NCBI GenBank assembly: GCA_947647735.1
Contig: CANSLJ010000001.1
Location: 62,001 to 126,000 of the forward strand
Direction: 5' to 3'
Length of the DNA: 64,000 nt
Source of the DNA: an uncultured bacterium
Lineage (GTDB): Bacteria; Bacillota; Clostridia; Lachnospirales; Lachnospiraceae
Below the pieces are notes generated by a model. It had not been told where the DNA came from. It ran no database searches and saw only the letters and a list, made by a program, of their open reading frames with translations. The position numbers were made by a program, and so were the translations under genes. Below are positions 16,645 through 26,172 of this stretch, one piece after another. Numbering within the stretch: position 1 is the first letter of the stretch; every line of letters begins with the position of its first letter.

Positions 16645-18507
16645 ATGAAAAATAAAGTACAACGTTTTGGTAAATTTTTATCGGCTATGGTAATGCCGAA
16701 TATCGGTGCGCTGATCGCCTTCGGCTTTCTTGCCGCGCTGTTCATAGACACAGGCTGGATTCCCCACAAAGGGTTCAACAGTATGGTCGGTCCCATGCTG
16801 ACCTATCTGATTCCGATCCTGATCGCCTCCACAGGCGGCCGTATGATCGGCGGCGACAGAGGGCGTGTTGTGGGCGCCATCGCCGTCATCGGCGCTATCC
16901 TCAGCAACACGGATATCACCATGCTGATGGCTGCCATGGTCATGGGGCCCCTGGCAGGCTGGTGCGTCAAAAAATTCGACCAGCTTATGGACGGACATAT
17001 GCCTGCCGGCTTTGAAATGCTGATCAACAACTTCTCAGCAGGCATCATGGGCATGCTGCTGGCAATGCTCGGGTACATAGTGATCGGACCGGTCATGAGC
17101 GGTATTCTGGCAGTGCTCTCCTCCGGGGTAAGCGTTCTGGTCAATAACAATCTGCTCCCGTTGGCGGCGGTCTTCATTGAACCCGCAAAGGTACTGTTTT
17201 TAAACAACGCGATCAACCACGGGGTTTTTACGCCGATCGCCACACTGCAGGCGGCGGATGCCGGGAAATCCATTATGTATATGCTGGAGGCCAATCCCGG
17301 TCCGGGACTCGGCGTACTTCTCGCCTATATGTTCTTCTGCAGGGATAAAACAACAAAAGATTCCGCGCCGGGCGCGGTAGTCATCCATCTGCTGGGCGGT
17401 ATCCATGAGATCTATTTCCCGTATATCCTGATGAATCCTCTGGTGATCATCGCTCCCATCGTCGGCAATATGGCTGCGATCCTCTGGTACAGCATCACGG
17501 ACTGCGGTCTGGTAGGCCCTGCTTCACCGGGTTCCATCATCGCCTATCTGATGATGACGCCGGGCCCGGATATGGTGAAAGTCATTGTCGGCGTGTTGAT
17601 CGGAGCCGGAGTTTCCTTTGTGATCGCCTCCCCCATCGTCAAGATGGCAGGCAGCAAGAGCCTGGCGGAAGCCCAGAGTGAAATGGCGGCTATGAAAGCG
17701 GAAGCCAAAGGACAGAATGTGGTGCCCGGAACCGTGGAAAATGCGTCTGCCGTGAAGAAGATCGTCTTTGCCTGCGATGCGGGCATGGGTTCCTCCGCAA
17801 TGGGCGCGACCAAATTCCGCAACCGTATCAAAGGAAACCGCCCGGATATCACGGTGATCAACACCTCCGTGGACAATATTCCCGGAGACTGCGACATCGC
17901 AGTCGTACAGACCACACTGGCTGACCGCGCGAGAAAGTCCGCACCTCAGGCACAGCTCATCACGCTCGGCAATTTCCTGGCGGATCCTGCGCTGGATGCG
18001 CTGTATGTCCAGCTCACAACCGGCGACCAGCCGGCGGCACCGGCAGGGGAAAATACGGATATCGTGATCCCCGACGTGCCGATCAAAAAGAGTATCTTCA
18101 TAAAAGAGGGCATCAGGCTCGGCCAGAAACCGGTGACCAAAGAGGAAGCGATCCAGGCAGCAGGCGAACTGCTGGCGCAGCTGGGCTATGTAGACAGTTC
18201 CTATGTGGACGCCATGCAGGAGCGGGAGAAGCTTGTCTCCACCTACATGGGTATGGGCGTTGCCATCCCCCACGGCACCACCCAGGCGAAGGGCACCGTG
18301 AAAAAGAGCGGCATCGTATTCCTTCAGTACCCCGAAGGCGTTGACTTTGGTGAGGAAAAAGCACAGCTCGTATTCGGCATTGCCGGCGTGGGCGATGAAC
18401 ACTTGGATCTGCTGGCAAATATCTGTACGATGCTGGAGGATGAGGCAAGGCTGGAAACACTCAAGACTACCAACGATGTGGAGTGGGTGCTGGAACAGCT
18501 GGCGTAA
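16645..18507 (+). CDS. mtlA: Mannitol-type PTS enzyme IICBA
   Basis: A 620-residue membrane transporter that phosphorylates its hexitol during uptake. IIC: residues 1-340 with the GGIHEIYFPY motif at 251-260. IIB: residues 371-465 with the phosphocysteine Cys377 in CDAGMGSSAMGA. IIA: residues 481-620 with the phosphohistidine His543 in GVAIPHGT. All three domains are on one chain, as in E. coli MtlA. It ends the operon and is followed by a terminator. The domain family points to mannitol giving mannitol-1-phosphate, though a related hexitol is possible. Confidence 0.92.
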   Translation: MKNKVQRFGKFLSAMVMPNIGALIAFGFLAALFIDTGWIPHKGFNSMVGPMLTYLIPILIASTGGRMIGGDRGRVVGAIAVIGAILSNTDITMLMAAMVMGPLAGWCVKKFDQLMDGHMPAGFEMLINNFSAGIMGMLLAMLGYIVIGPVMSGILAVLSSGVSVLVNNNLLPLAAVFIEPAKVLFLNNAINHGVFTPIATLQAADAGKSIMYMLEANPGPGLGVLLAYMFFCRDKTTKDSAPGAVVIHLLGGIHEIYFPYILMNPLVIIAPIVGNMAAILWYSITDCGLVGPASPGSIIAYLMMTPGPDMVKVIVGVLIGAGVSFVIASPIVKMAGSKSLAEAQSEMAAMKAEAKGQNVVPGTVENASAVKKIVFACDAGMGSSAMGATKFRNRIKGNRPDITVINTSVDNIPGDCDIAVVQTTLADRARKSAPQAQLITLGNFLADPALDALYVQLTTGDQPAAPAGENTDIVIPDVPIKKSIFIKEGIRLGQKPVTKEEAIQAAGELLAQLGYVDSSYVDAMQEREKLVSTYMGMGVAIPHGTTQAKGTVKKSGIVFLQYPEGVDFGEEKAQLVFGIAGVGDEHLDLLANICTMLEDEARLETLKTTNDVEWVLEQLA

Positions 18508-18541
18508 ATCCCACGGATATCGTCAATATTAAACATAAAAC

Positions 18542-18564
18542 AGCTCCGGAATGACTCCGGAGCT
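18542..18564 (+). terminator. Terminator of the hexitol operon
   Basis: AGCTCCGGA-ATGAC-TCCGGAGCT hairpin followed by TATATCTTGTTTTT. Confidence 0.85.
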
Positions 18565-18642
18565 TATATCTTGTTTTTCCTGTTTATCTTTATCCTGCTG
18601 CGATATTTTTTAACCTCGCATCTTCAGCGCGATCCCCCACGC

Positions 18643-20019
18643 TCACTCATTCACCTTCGGCAATTTCGCAAAACTCTCCTCCAGCTCCGCATCCGTGGGA
18701 ACATAGTCCGTCATCTCGCCGTTATGGAACTTCTCATAAGCCACCATGTCAAAATAACCCGTCCCGGTAAGCCCGAAGAGGATCGTCTTCTCCTCACCGG
18801 TCTCCTTGCACTTCAGCGCCTCATCGATCGCCACACGGATCGCATGGCTGCTCTCCGGTGCGGGAAGGATGCCTTCCACTCTCGCAAACTGCTCCGCCGC
18901 CTCGAAGACCTTTGTCTGCTCCACGGATGTCGCCTCCATATAGCCGTCATGATAAAGCTGAGACAGGGTGCTGCTCATACCGTGATAGCGGAGCCCGCCC
19001 GCATGGTTCGCAGACGGAATAAAACCGCTGCCCAGCGTGTACATTTTCGCCAGCGGACATACCATACCTGTATCGCAGAAATCATAGGCAAAACGCCCTC
19101 TCGTAAAGCTGGGACAGGAAGCCGGTTCCACGGCAATAAAACGATAATCTTTCTCTCCTCTCAACTTCTCGCCCATAAACGGTGAGATCAGACCGCCCAG
19201 ATTACTGCCGCCGCCTGCGCAGCCGATGATCACATCCGGCACGATACCATATTTGTCCATCGCCGCCTTTGCCTCCAGGCCGATCACGGACTGATGCAGA
19301 AGCACCTGATTGAGTACACTGCCCAGCACATAGCGATAGCCTTCCGTGCCTGTCGCCACTTCCACCGCCTCGGAGATCGCACACCCCAGAGAGCCTGTAG
19401 TACCCGGATGTTCCGCGAGAATCTTTTTCCCGATCTCGGTTTCCATGGACGGGGACGGTGTCACCGATGCGCCGTAAGTCCGCATCACCTCCCGCCGGAA
19501 AGGTTTCTGCTCATAGCTCACTTTCACCATATATACCTTGCAGTCCAGATCCAGATAAGCACACGCCATGGAGAGCGCAGTTCCCCACTGTCCCGCGCCG
19601 GTCTCCGTTGTCACGCCCTTTAATCCCTGCTTTTTTGCATAGTATGCCTGGGCGATGGCGCTGTTTAATTTATGGGAACCGGAAGTATTATTTCCCTCAA
19701 ACTTATAGTATATCTTCGCCGGCGTCTGAAGCTTTTCCTCCAGACAGTAGGCGCGCACCAGCGGAGAGGGACGGTACATCTTATAAAAATCCCTGATCTC
19801 CTGAGGGATCGGAATATTTCTGTTATCATTATCCAGCTCCTGCCTGATCAGTTCATCGCAGAAAACAGGCTGCAGATCCTCAAAACGCATGGGTTCGCCG
19901 GTCCCCGGATTTAAAAGCGGCGCCGGTTTCGTCTTCATGTCCGCCCGCACATTATACCAGTCTCTCGGCATCTCCTCCTCTGACAGATAAATTTTATATG
20001 GAATTTTTTCGTTTGCCAT
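18643..20019 (-). CDS. trpB: TrpB2-type tryptophan synthase beta chain
   Basis: A PLP enzyme that joins indole and serine to tryptophan. The 458-residue length and N-terminal extension match the TrpB2 branch rather than classical TrpB (about 400). Seen: the PLP lysine in GNNTSGSHKLNSA, ETGAGQWGTALS, the phosphate loop GCAGGGSNLGG and the C-terminal LTGTGYFD. No trpA or other trp gene is adjacent, as usual for TrpB2, so it probably salvages free indole; this is inference. A clean promoter lies upstream. Confidence 0.92.
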   Translation of the reverse strand: MANEKIPYKIYLSEEEMPRDWYNVRADMKTKPAPLLNPGTGEPMRFEDLQPVFCDELIRQELDNDNRNIPIPQEIRDFYKMYRPSPLVRAYCLEEKLQTPAKIYYKFEGNNTSGSHKLNSAIAQAYYAKKQGLKGVTTETGAGQWGTALSMACAYLDLDCKVYMVKVSYEQKPFRREVMRTYGASVTPSPSMETEIGKKILAEHPGTTGSLGCAISEAVEVATGTEGYRYVLGSVLNQVLLHQSVIGLEAKAAMDKYGIVPDVIIGCAGGGSNLGGLISPFMGEKLRGEKDYRFIAVEPASCPSFTRGRFAYDFCDTGMVCPLAKMYTLGSGFIPSANHAGGLRYHGMSSTLSQLYHDGYMEATSVEQTKVFEAAEQFARVEGILPAPESSHAIRVAIDEALKCKETGEEKTILFGLTGTGYFDMVAYEKFHNGEMTDYVPTDAELEESFAKLPKVNE

Positions 20020-20060
20020 AACAGTTTACTCCTCTCGTTCTTATAAAAACCTATCGTCTT

Positions 20061-20089
20061 ATTGTAGATTTATTACTGCTCCTTGTCAA
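20061..20089 (-). promoter_or_regulatory. Promoter of the trpB2 gene
   Basis: Minus-strand TTGACA, 17 bases, TACAAT, about 40 bases before the start codon. No T-box or trp leader peptide was recognised between them. Confidence 0.75.
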
Positions 20090-20193
20090 GGAAAATGCAG
20101 TTTTCGGCTACTGAATACATTTTTTATTATTAAATGCAAAAAGTTGTAAAATATCGATACTTTTTGTACTCCAATACAAAAACTTTCCATATC

Positions 20194-21267
20194 TTACCTG
20201 TCATCCGCCGAGATCACAACAATCTCCCTCTCGCTCTCCAATCCCCCGCTGATCCCTTCCGTCGCATAGATCACTCCCCCGTCAGTGATCAGCACCATCT
20301 CAAAATCCTCCCCGTGCATCCGCCAGTACGAAACCGCATCCTCAACCCCCATAATATAAAGCGACGTGGAAAGCGCATCCGCCAGCGTCCCGTCCGCCGA
20401 AACCACCGTGACAGAAGCCAGATCCCCTGATGCCGGATACCCCGTCCGCGGATCCAGGATATGGATATAAGTGTTCCCGTCCTCCTCGAAATACCGCTCA
20501 TAGCCGCCGGAAGTCACCACAGCACAATTCTCCACGCTCACCACCGCCGCCAGTTCCTGTTCCCCCGACGGGTCCTTGATGCCGATCCGCCAGAGCATCC
20601 CGTCCGGCTTTTCGCCAAGCACCTGTACATTTCCGCCGAGGGATACCATCCCGGAAGAGATCCCGTACTCCTCATAGATTTCCATGATCCGCCCGGAAGT
20701 ATATCCCTTGGCGATCCCGCCCAGATCGACCTGCTGTCCCGCGCCAAGACGTATCTCATTTCCCTCCGCAAAAATCCTTGATGCATCCACCAGAGACAGT
20801 ACCTCCTGTAATTCCGCTTCCGACGGTACATGATACTCCTTTGTCGGAAATCCCCAGAGGCGCATCAGCGGATAGACCGTGAGATCAAACAGTCCTCCCG
20901 TCTGCCCGTAAATATCCATTCCACGCCGAAAAAGCACCGCCGTATCCTCCGATACCGTTCCGGTGCCTTCCCTGTTTAACATGGAAACCTCACTGGACGC
21001 ACTGCCCGTAGACAGCAGCGCATCCAGCCGCTTTACCTCCTCCACAGCCGCTTCCACAGCCGCCTCCGCATTTCTCCCGTAAGCCGTAAAACTCATCACG
21101 GTATCCATGGCAAAGAGCTCTCTGGTACAGGTTCGTGTACCCGCCCCCTGATGATACTCCATTATGCCGCAGGCCGCCAATATCAGAAACACCGCCCCCA
21201 ATATTCCCTGCAGTATTTTTCTATTCCTGCTTCCCTTACCGGACATCTCCTGAAAACACCCCTTCAT
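20194..21267 (-). CDS. apbE: ApbE-type FAD:protein FMN transferase lipoprotein
   Basis: Attaches FMN covalently to threonines of partner flavoproteins such as Rnf/Nqr subunits. The N-terminal hydrophobic segment ends in a lipobox LAAC, so the protein should be anchored outside the membrane. ApbE signatures: AMDTVMSFTAYG, FDLTVYPLMRLWGF, VDLGGIAKGYTSGRIME, SLGGNVQVLG and HILDPRTGYPA. Its length of 357 is typical. No Rnf or other flavinylation target is adjacent. It is transcribed alone on the minus strand. Confidence 0.92.
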   Translation of the reverse strand: MKGCFQEMSGKGSRNRKILQGILGAVFLILAACGIMEYHQGAGTRTCTRELFAMDTVMSFTAYGRNAEAAVEAAVEEVKRLDALLSTGSASSEVSMLNREGTGTVSEDTAVLFRRGMDIYGQTGGLFDLTVYPLMRLWGFPTKEYHVPSEAELQEVLSLVDASRIFAEGNEIRLGAGQQVDLGGIAKGYTSGRIMEIYEEYGISSGMVSLGGNVQVLGEKPDGMLWRIGIKDPSGEQELAAVVSVENCAVVTSGGYERYFEEDGNTYIHILDPRTGYPASGDLASVTVVSADGTLADALSTSLYIMGVEDAVSYWRMHGEDFEMVLITDGGVIYATEGISGGLESEREIVVISADDR

Positions 21268-21358
21268 ATCTTGCTCTCTTTCCGTTTATGCCCTTATTCT
21301 GCTGGCTTTTTTCAGAGATGTCAAGCATTTTTGCAGATGTAAAAGCAGCAGCCATCTG

Positions 21359-22387
21359 TCAGGTCTCTGAAAGATCAAATGTATCCGCCAGCATCTCCAG
21401 CGCCTCATCACTCACATCGTAGGAATTTCCCGAAATATCCCCCAGGAGATTTACCACCACAAAAGATTTTTCCGTCTCCGCAATGATAAGCCCCTTATGA
21501 TCGCTGTTTGCCAAAAGCACCGTCACGCCGTTTTTCGTCTCATATTCCCACTGTCTATAGTCATCCATATCCCCGACATTCAGCATCGTCCCGTTGAACG
21601 TCCCTTTCCTGTCGCGGCTGATCTGACAATCCGTCACACAGGCATTCTCCCCCGTGACCGCCGCCGTCCCTTCCAGCAGAAATGTGCCGTCCGCATAATA
21701 GAATGCATTCCCGTAAGTGACAAATATGTTTTCCGACGATCCGAAGAAATCCCCGCTTCCTGTTTTGGCACAGAGATCCTCATAACTGTCCGACTCCGCA
21801 AAACCGTTTAATTTTGTCAGCTGATATTTTTCACAGATCTCATCGATCTTATCCGCCATCTCCTGTGTATAGCATAGATACTCGCCGTATTCTTCCTCAA
21901 ATCCTGTGGCTGCATTTCCGACCTCCTGAAGTATCTTCCCGTCCGTGTCATAGTTTTCCAGAAATTCCTGCCACTCCATAGCCGCCATATGTTCCGGGCT
22001 TCCTGCCATTCCCTGAAGTGAGATCATATCCACCTCCTGTTCCTGTAATTGAACATTCCCCTCCGGCGTTAAAATATCCTCTCCCTCCACTGTCTTTACC
22101 GGTATATCAACTTTCTGTTTTCCGATCCCCAGATTCCAGAGCCCCAGCAGATGCCCAGCCGCCGCCGTGATCGGCACAAGCATCAATACCGCCGCTGCCG
22201 CAGCTCCGTAATAAACCTTTTTCGCTCTCCTCTTTTCCTGTTTTTTCATGATATTTTCCTTCCTCTCTCTTTTCATCAGATCCTCGTCCTCCGCCAGTGC
22301 CCATATGTTTTCCAGCATCCTTTCTTTTGCGGCTCTATCCGGTTTTACTCTTTCATATGCCTCAAAAATGTCCTGTCTCTGCATCAT
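21359..22387 (-). CDS. Membrane-anchored probable anti-sigma factor
   Basis: A 342-residue protein with a cytoplasmic N-terminus of about 55 residues, one membrane segment (YYGAAAAAVLMLVPITAAAG) and a large extracytoplasmic domain with no recognised family, rich in acidic residues. It begins 10 bases after the ECF sigma factor stop, behind AGGTGG; the in-frame GTG further upstream abuts the sigma stop and is less likely. The arrangement (sigma gene, then single-span protein) is the classical one for anti-sigma factors, so the role is inferred from context. The sensed signal is unknown. Confidence 0.7.
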   Translation of the reverse strand: MMQRQDIFEAYERVKPDRAAKERMLENIWALAEDEDLMKRERKENIMKKQEKRRAKKVYYGAAAAAVLMLVPITAAAGHLLGLWNLGIGKQKVDIPVKTVEGEDILTPEGNVQLQEQEVDMISLQGMAGSPEHMAAMEWQEFLENYDTDGKILQEVGNAATGFEEEYGEYLCYTQEMADKIDEICEKYQLTKLNGFAESDSYEDLCAKTGSGDFFGSSENIFVTYGNAFYYADGTFLLEGTAAVTGENACVTDCQISRDRKGTFNGTMLNVGDMDDYRQWEYETKNGVTVLLANSDHKGLIIAETEKSFVVVNLLGDISGNSYDVSDEALEMLADTFDLSET

Positions 22388-22396
22388 CGCCACCAC

Positions 22397-22876
22397 CTAT
22401 TCCATATACTTTTTTAACCGTTTCCTGGCTCTTGTCAGTCTGTTCCGCACAGTGGAGCTGCTGCATTTCAGCATCTTTGCGATCTCCGCTGTATTGTATC
22501 CCTCGTAATAGTACAGATAAACCACCATTCTATACTTTTCAGGCAGTTCCAGGATCGCCTCCAGCACAGGATTGTCCTCCGGAAATCCCGCTTCCTCCGC
22601 CCCAAGCTGATAATCCTCCACATTTCCCGCCGTATGTCCCCACCGCCGCAGCGCATCTTTGCATGCATTCGATGCCGTCACGATCAGCCACGCTTTTTCA
22701 TGGTTTTCCGATTGAAATCTCTTTTTACATGCTATCAGCTTTAAAAACGTCTCCTGCACAAGGTCTTCCGTATCCGCCGCATTCTTCATAAAGGAAAAAC
22801 AGACACGATACACCGTCTCCACATGACGATAATAAATTTCTGTAACGTCTTCCTCTGAATATAACGAAGAAGCCAT
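22397..22876 (-). CDS. ECF-type RNA polymerase sigma factor
   Basis: A 159-residue extracytoplasmic-function sigma factor. Region 2 spans about 10-75 (IYYRHVETVYRVCFSFMKNA, DLVQETFLKLI). Region 4 spans about 105-155 (LPEKYRMVVYLYYYEGYNTA followed by EIAKMLKCSSSTVRNRLTRA) and holds the helix-turn-helix. The ATG at 22876 follows AGGAGGTG. It is translated just ahead of its probable membrane anti-sigma factor. Target promoters cannot be deduced here. Confidence 0.93.
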   Translation of the reverse strand: MASSLYSEEDVTEIYYRHVETVYRVCFSFMKNAADTEDLVQETFLKLIACKKRFQSENHEKAWLIVTASNACKDALRRWGHTAGNVEDYQLGAEEAGFPEDNPVLEAILELPEKYRMVVYLYYYEGYNTAEIAKMLKCSSSTVRNRLTRARKRLKKYME

Positions 22877-23031
22877 CGTCCCCACCTCCTGTTCTCAGAT
22901 GCCTTTCCATCTGTTGATATTCCAGTACCGCGCGTCCTGTCAGTACACATTTGTTTTTATGTACTTTTACAATAAATACGATCCTCCCCGTTCAGGTGTC
23001 TCATCTGTCTCCAAAAATTTTTTTCCACTCA

Positions 23032-23063
23032 AAAAAACGGCATAGCCAGCGCTACACCGTTTA
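23032..23063 (-). terminator. Terminator of cysK
   Basis: Minus-strand AAACGG...CCGTTT hairpin with inner TAGC/GCTA pairing, followed by a run of seven T. Confidence 0.8.
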
Positions 23064-23079
23064 TCCTGAAGATATTCCA

Positions 23080-24015
23080 CTACTTCTCTTCCGCAAACAT
23101 CGCCGTGGACAGATACCGGTCTCCCGTATCCGGAAGTAATGCCACGATAACCTTTCCGGCATTCTCCGCTCTCTTCGCAAGCTCTGCCGCCGCCCAGAGC
23201 GCCGCCCCGGAGGAAATGCCGACCAGAATGCCCTCCGATCTCGCAAATTCCCTGCCCGTCGCAAAGGCGTCCTCATTCTCCACTTTGATGATCTCGTCAT
23301 AGATTTTTGTATTCAATGTATCCGGCACAAAGCCCGCTCCGATTCCCTGTATCTTATGAGCGCCGGACTTTCCTTCAGACAGTACAGGCGAACCCGACGG
23401 CTCCACCGCAACGATCTTCACCGCCGGGTTTTTCTCCTTCAGATATTCCCCGACGCCGCTGATAGTTCCGCCGGTTCCCACGCCCGCCACAAAAATGTCC
23501 ACTTTCCCTTCCGTGTCCTCCCAGATCTCCGGTCCTGTCGTCTCCCGATGCGCCTTCGGGTTTACCGGATTCACAAACTGTCCCGCGATCAGACTGTTCG
23601 GTATCTCCGCCGCCAGTTCCTCCGCTTTGGCGATTGCACCCTTCATCCCCTTTGCCCCTTCCGTCAGAACAAGCTCCGCGCCGTAGGCTTTCATCAGATT
23701 GCGCCGCTCCACGCTCATCGTATCGGGCATCGTGATGATGATACGGATGCCGAGGGACGCCGCGATCGCGGAGAGCCCGATACCCGTATTGCCGCTGGTG
23801 GGCTCGATGATCACAGAATCCTTTGTCAGCGTTCCCTTTTCCAGCGCATCAAATATAATGGCTTTCGCCACTCTGTCCTTCACACTGCCCGCCGGATTAA
23901 AATATTCCAGCTTCGCCAGGATCGTCGCCCCCGGCGCATACTTCTTTCCAAAATTCCCCGCCTCCAGCAGAGGTGTCCTTCCAACCAGTTCCGTTACACT
24001 CTTATAGATCGCCAT
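23080..24015 (-). CDS. cysK: Cysteine synthase A (O-acetylserine sulfhydrylase)
   Basis: Makes cysteine from O-acetylserine and sulfide with PLP. The 311-residue protein has the PLP lysine in [13 protein letters not shown], the substrate loop [11 protein letters not shown], the phosphate loop [15 protein letters not shown] and the C-terminal [17 protein letters not shown] lies 12 bases before the ATG. Its promoter carries a 17-base dyad that recurs upstream of iscS, and an Rrf2/IscR-like regulator is encoded divergently 360 bases away. That links cysteine supply to Fe-S or sulfur status. Confidence 0.95.
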   Translation of the reverse strand: MAIYKSVTELVGRTPLLEAGNFGKKYAPGATILAKLEYFNPAGSVKDRVAKAIIFDALEKGTLTKDSVIIEPTSGNTGIGLSAIAASLGIRIIITMPDTMSVERRNLMKAYGAELVLTEGAKGMKGAIAKAEELAAEIPNSLIAGQFVNPVNPKAHRETTGPEIWEDTEGKVDIFVAGVGTGGTISGVGEYLKEKNPAVKIVAVEPSGSPVLSEGKSGAHKIQGIGAGFVPDTLNTKIYDEIIKVENEDAFATGREFARSEGILVGISSGAALWAAAELAKRAENAGKVIVALLPDTGDRYLSTAMFAEEK

Positions 24016-24108
24016 GATAAATTTTTTCCTCCATTCCGGTCCTGCCGTTTCTTTTCTGATATCCTGTTTTTCAGCCGGATACGCACAGGAGCCTGTGCTT
24101 TTTTAATT

Positions 24109-24125
24109 CCTACTCATTTAGTAGG
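24109..24125. promoter_or_regulatory. Operator dyad, copy 1 (cysK)
   Basis: Inverted repeat CCTACT-N5-AGTAGG placed 8 bases downstream of the cysK -10 box. The same 17-base dyad with the same spacing occurs before iscS (28300-28316). Both are followed on the plus strand by GTTTATA and A/T. Candidate binding site for the Rrf2 regulator at 24374. Confidence 0.65.
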
Positions 24126-24133
24126 TTTATATA

Positions 24134-24162
24134 ATCATATCCATTTTCTGTCAGTTTGTCAA
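24134..24162 (-). promoter_or_regulatory. Promoter of cysK
   Basis: Minus-strand TTGACA, 17 bases, TATGAT. The operator dyad overlaps the expected start point. Confidence 0.8.
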
Positions 24163-24373
24163 TATCAATCTGCTCTTTTCCCGAAAACATTATCGCTGCC
24201 TCATTTTCCTGCCGTACCGCCCCGGTTCAACATCGCAATTTCCGTACAAAAATATAGATAATTATTTTCTTATATGATACGATAACATTATAAAAATGCA
24301 GGGTTTACAGAATGAGCAGCTATGACTGCCTGATCCCTGCAGGAACAAAAAAGAAAACGGAGTGTACCAAACC

Positions 24374-24781
24374 ATGATGATATCCACCAGAGGCCGCTAT
24401 GCCCTTCGCGTTATGATCGACCTTGCCGAACAGAAAACAGACAGCTATGTCCCCCTGAAAGAAATTGCCGCGAGACAGGAAATATCAGAAAAGTATCTGG
24501 AGAGCATTTTAAAACTTCTGGTAAAAGGAAAAGTCCTGACCGGGCTTCGGGGCAAAGGCGGCGGCTACCGCTTAAATAAAGCCCCTGAGGAATATACCAT
24601 AACCAGTATTCTGGAACTGACAGAGGAAACCCTCGCTCCCGTCAGCTGCCTTCAAAAAGACGCGGAGCCCTGCCAAAGAGCCCATGCCTGCAGGACACTC
24701 GGCATGTGGAAAGGGCTCGATCAGCTGGTAAGAGACTATTTTGATCATATCACGCTGGCGGATCTGCTGGGGAATGAATGA
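24374..24781 (+). CDS. Rrf2-family regulator, IscR-like
   Basis: A 135-residue winged-helix regulator. MISTRGRYALRVMIDLA and EKYLESILKLLVKGKVLTGL are the Rrf2 DNA-binding region, and LRGKGGGYRLNK the wing. Three cysteines in CLQKDAEPCQRAHAC match the position of the [2Fe-2S] ligands of IscR; CymR of Bacillus lacks this set. The ATG at 24374 is preferred over a GTG at 24362, which would place GGAG inside the gene. It diverges from cysK and converges on mnmA (3' overlap of 32 bases). Proposed to control cysK and iscSU through the shared dyad. Confidence 0.9.
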   Translation: MMISTRGRYALRVMIDLAEQKTDSYVPLKEIAARQEISEKYLESILKLLVKGKVLTGLRGKGGGYRLNKAPEEYTITSILELTEETLAPVSCLQKDAEPCQRAHACRTLGMWKGLDQLVRDYFDHITLADLLGNE

Positions 24782-25868
24782 TCTTCCCGCCGCCCAGCAC
24801 CAGATCCCCGTCATAAAGTACCACGGACTGCCCCTTTGTGATCGCCCGCTGAGGCTCATCAAAGGTCACTTTCAGCAGACCATCCTCTGTCATCTCCGCC
24901 ACAGCCGCCGCAGGGCGATGGCGGTAACGGATCTTTGCCTCCACCCGGATCTTCCCGGCAGGTTCCGCTATCGACACCCAGTTGACCTCCCCGGCAATGA
25001 GCGTCCGCTGAAACAGTTCTTCATTGGAACACAGCACAACCTCGTTGCTCTCCGGCCTGATCTCCTTCACATACCAGGGAGATGCCGCCGCGATCCCAAG
25101 CCCCCTGCGCTGTCCCACCGTATAATGGATGATGCCCTTATGTCTTCCGATGATCTCCCCGTCTTCCGTCACAAAATCACCTTCCGGCACCTTCTCCCCG
25201 GTATACTTTTCAATGAATCTTTCATAATGTCCGTCCGACACAAAACAGATATCCTGACTGTCCTGCTTATCCGCGTTATAAAAACCATACTCCTGTGCCA
25301 GCTCCCGCACCTTGTCCTTTGTCAGTTCCCCCAGCGGAAAGCAGACATGGGAAAGCTGCTCCTGCGTCAGGCAATAAAGCACATAACTCTGATCCTTTGT
25401 CTGATCCAGCGCCTTTCTCATCTGCCACCTGCCGCCGGCCTCATCTCTGCTGGTCCTTGCATAATGTCCTGTCACGATCTTATCACAGCCCAGAAGAAGC
25501 GCCCGCTCATACAGCTTTTCAAACTTCATATAGCGGTTACAGTCAATACAGGGATTGGGCGTCTCACCTTTTAAATAACTGTTTACAAACCTGTCCATCA
25601 CCTGACAGCGAAATTCCTCCGTAAAGCGAAACACATAAAAAGGCATGCCGAGCTTTCGCGCCACCAGCGCCGCATCCTCCGCATCATCCGCCGTGCAGCA
25701 GGTTTTGCCGCCCTGATCCGCCTCATCCTCACCCTGATATAATTTCATCATCGCGCCGATGCAATCATATCCCTGCCCCTGCATCAGCGCCGCCGCCACC
25801 GAAGAATCCACCCCGCCGCTCATGGCGATCAACGCCTTTGCCTGCCCATTTTCCTTCGATAAATTCAT
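24750..25868 (-). CDS. mnmA: tRNA-specific 2-thiouridylase
   Basis: Thiolates uridine 34 of tRNA-Lys/Glu/Gln using sulfur from IscS. The 372-residue protein has the ATP loop IAMSGGVDSSVAAALM, the catalytic region ETPNPCIDCNRYMKF, the second cysteine in DSQDICFV, and VGQRRGLGI. The start at 25868 follows GGGAGAG. It lies close to iscS/iscU on the same strand but is separated from them by the plus-strand secreted-protein gene. The 3' end overlaps the regulator gene in antisense. Confidence 0.95.
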   Translation of the reverse strand: MNLSKENGQAKALIAMSGGVDSSVAAALMQGQGYDCIGAMMKLYQGEDEADQGGKTCCTADDAEDAALVARKLGMPFYVFRFTEEFRCQVMDRFVNSYLKGETPNPCIDCNRYMKFEKLYERALLLGCDKIVTGHYARTSRDEAGGRWQMRKALDQTKDQSYVLYCLTQEQLSHVCFPLGELTKDKVRELAQEYGFYNADKQDSQDICFVSDGHYERFIEKYTGEKVPEGDFVTEDGEIIGRHKGIIHYTVGQRRGLGIAAASPWYVKEIRPESNEVVLCSNEELFQRTLIAGEVNWVSIAEPAGKIRVEAKIRYRHRPAAAVAEMTEDGLLKVTFDEPQRAITKGQSVVLYDGDLVLGGGKIIHSPADPPA

Positions 25869-26101
25869 ATCTCTCCCGCTTGTAATCATTGGAAACCTTC
25901 CTCATCCATAAAATTCAAAGTTTCTTCCCTGCACTTCTCCTGTTTCCGTATCAGTTCAAAAATCTTCTTAATATCAGTATAAACAGCCTGTCACTCCCGC
26001 GCAATCACAAATTAAAGTTTCAGCATATTAAAATTTTTTCTCTTTTAAAGATTAATTTTGGTTTTTATGATACACAAACTGTTCAAATACCAGAAACGAG
26101 G

Positions 26102-26130
26102 TTGAAAACACACACAGGATATGTTATATT
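26102..26130 (+). promoter_or_regulatory. Promoter of the repeat-containing secreted protein
   Basis: TTGAAA, 17 bases, TATATT, about 40 bases before the start codon. The rest of the 300-base gap (25869-26172) is AT-rich with no gene seen. Confidence 0.6.
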
Positions 26131-26172
26131 TAAAAACAACAGACTTTCTTACTTTCAGGAGGTATTTGTATT

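Noticed and set aside
17524-18402. 292-codon minus-strand frame inside the PTS gene
   Set aside because: Antisense shadow over well-conserved IIB and IIA domains.
20020-20193. T-box or tryptophan leader before the trpB2 gene
   Set aside because: The leader after the consensus promoter is about 40 bases and contains no T-box sequence or Trp-rich peptide.
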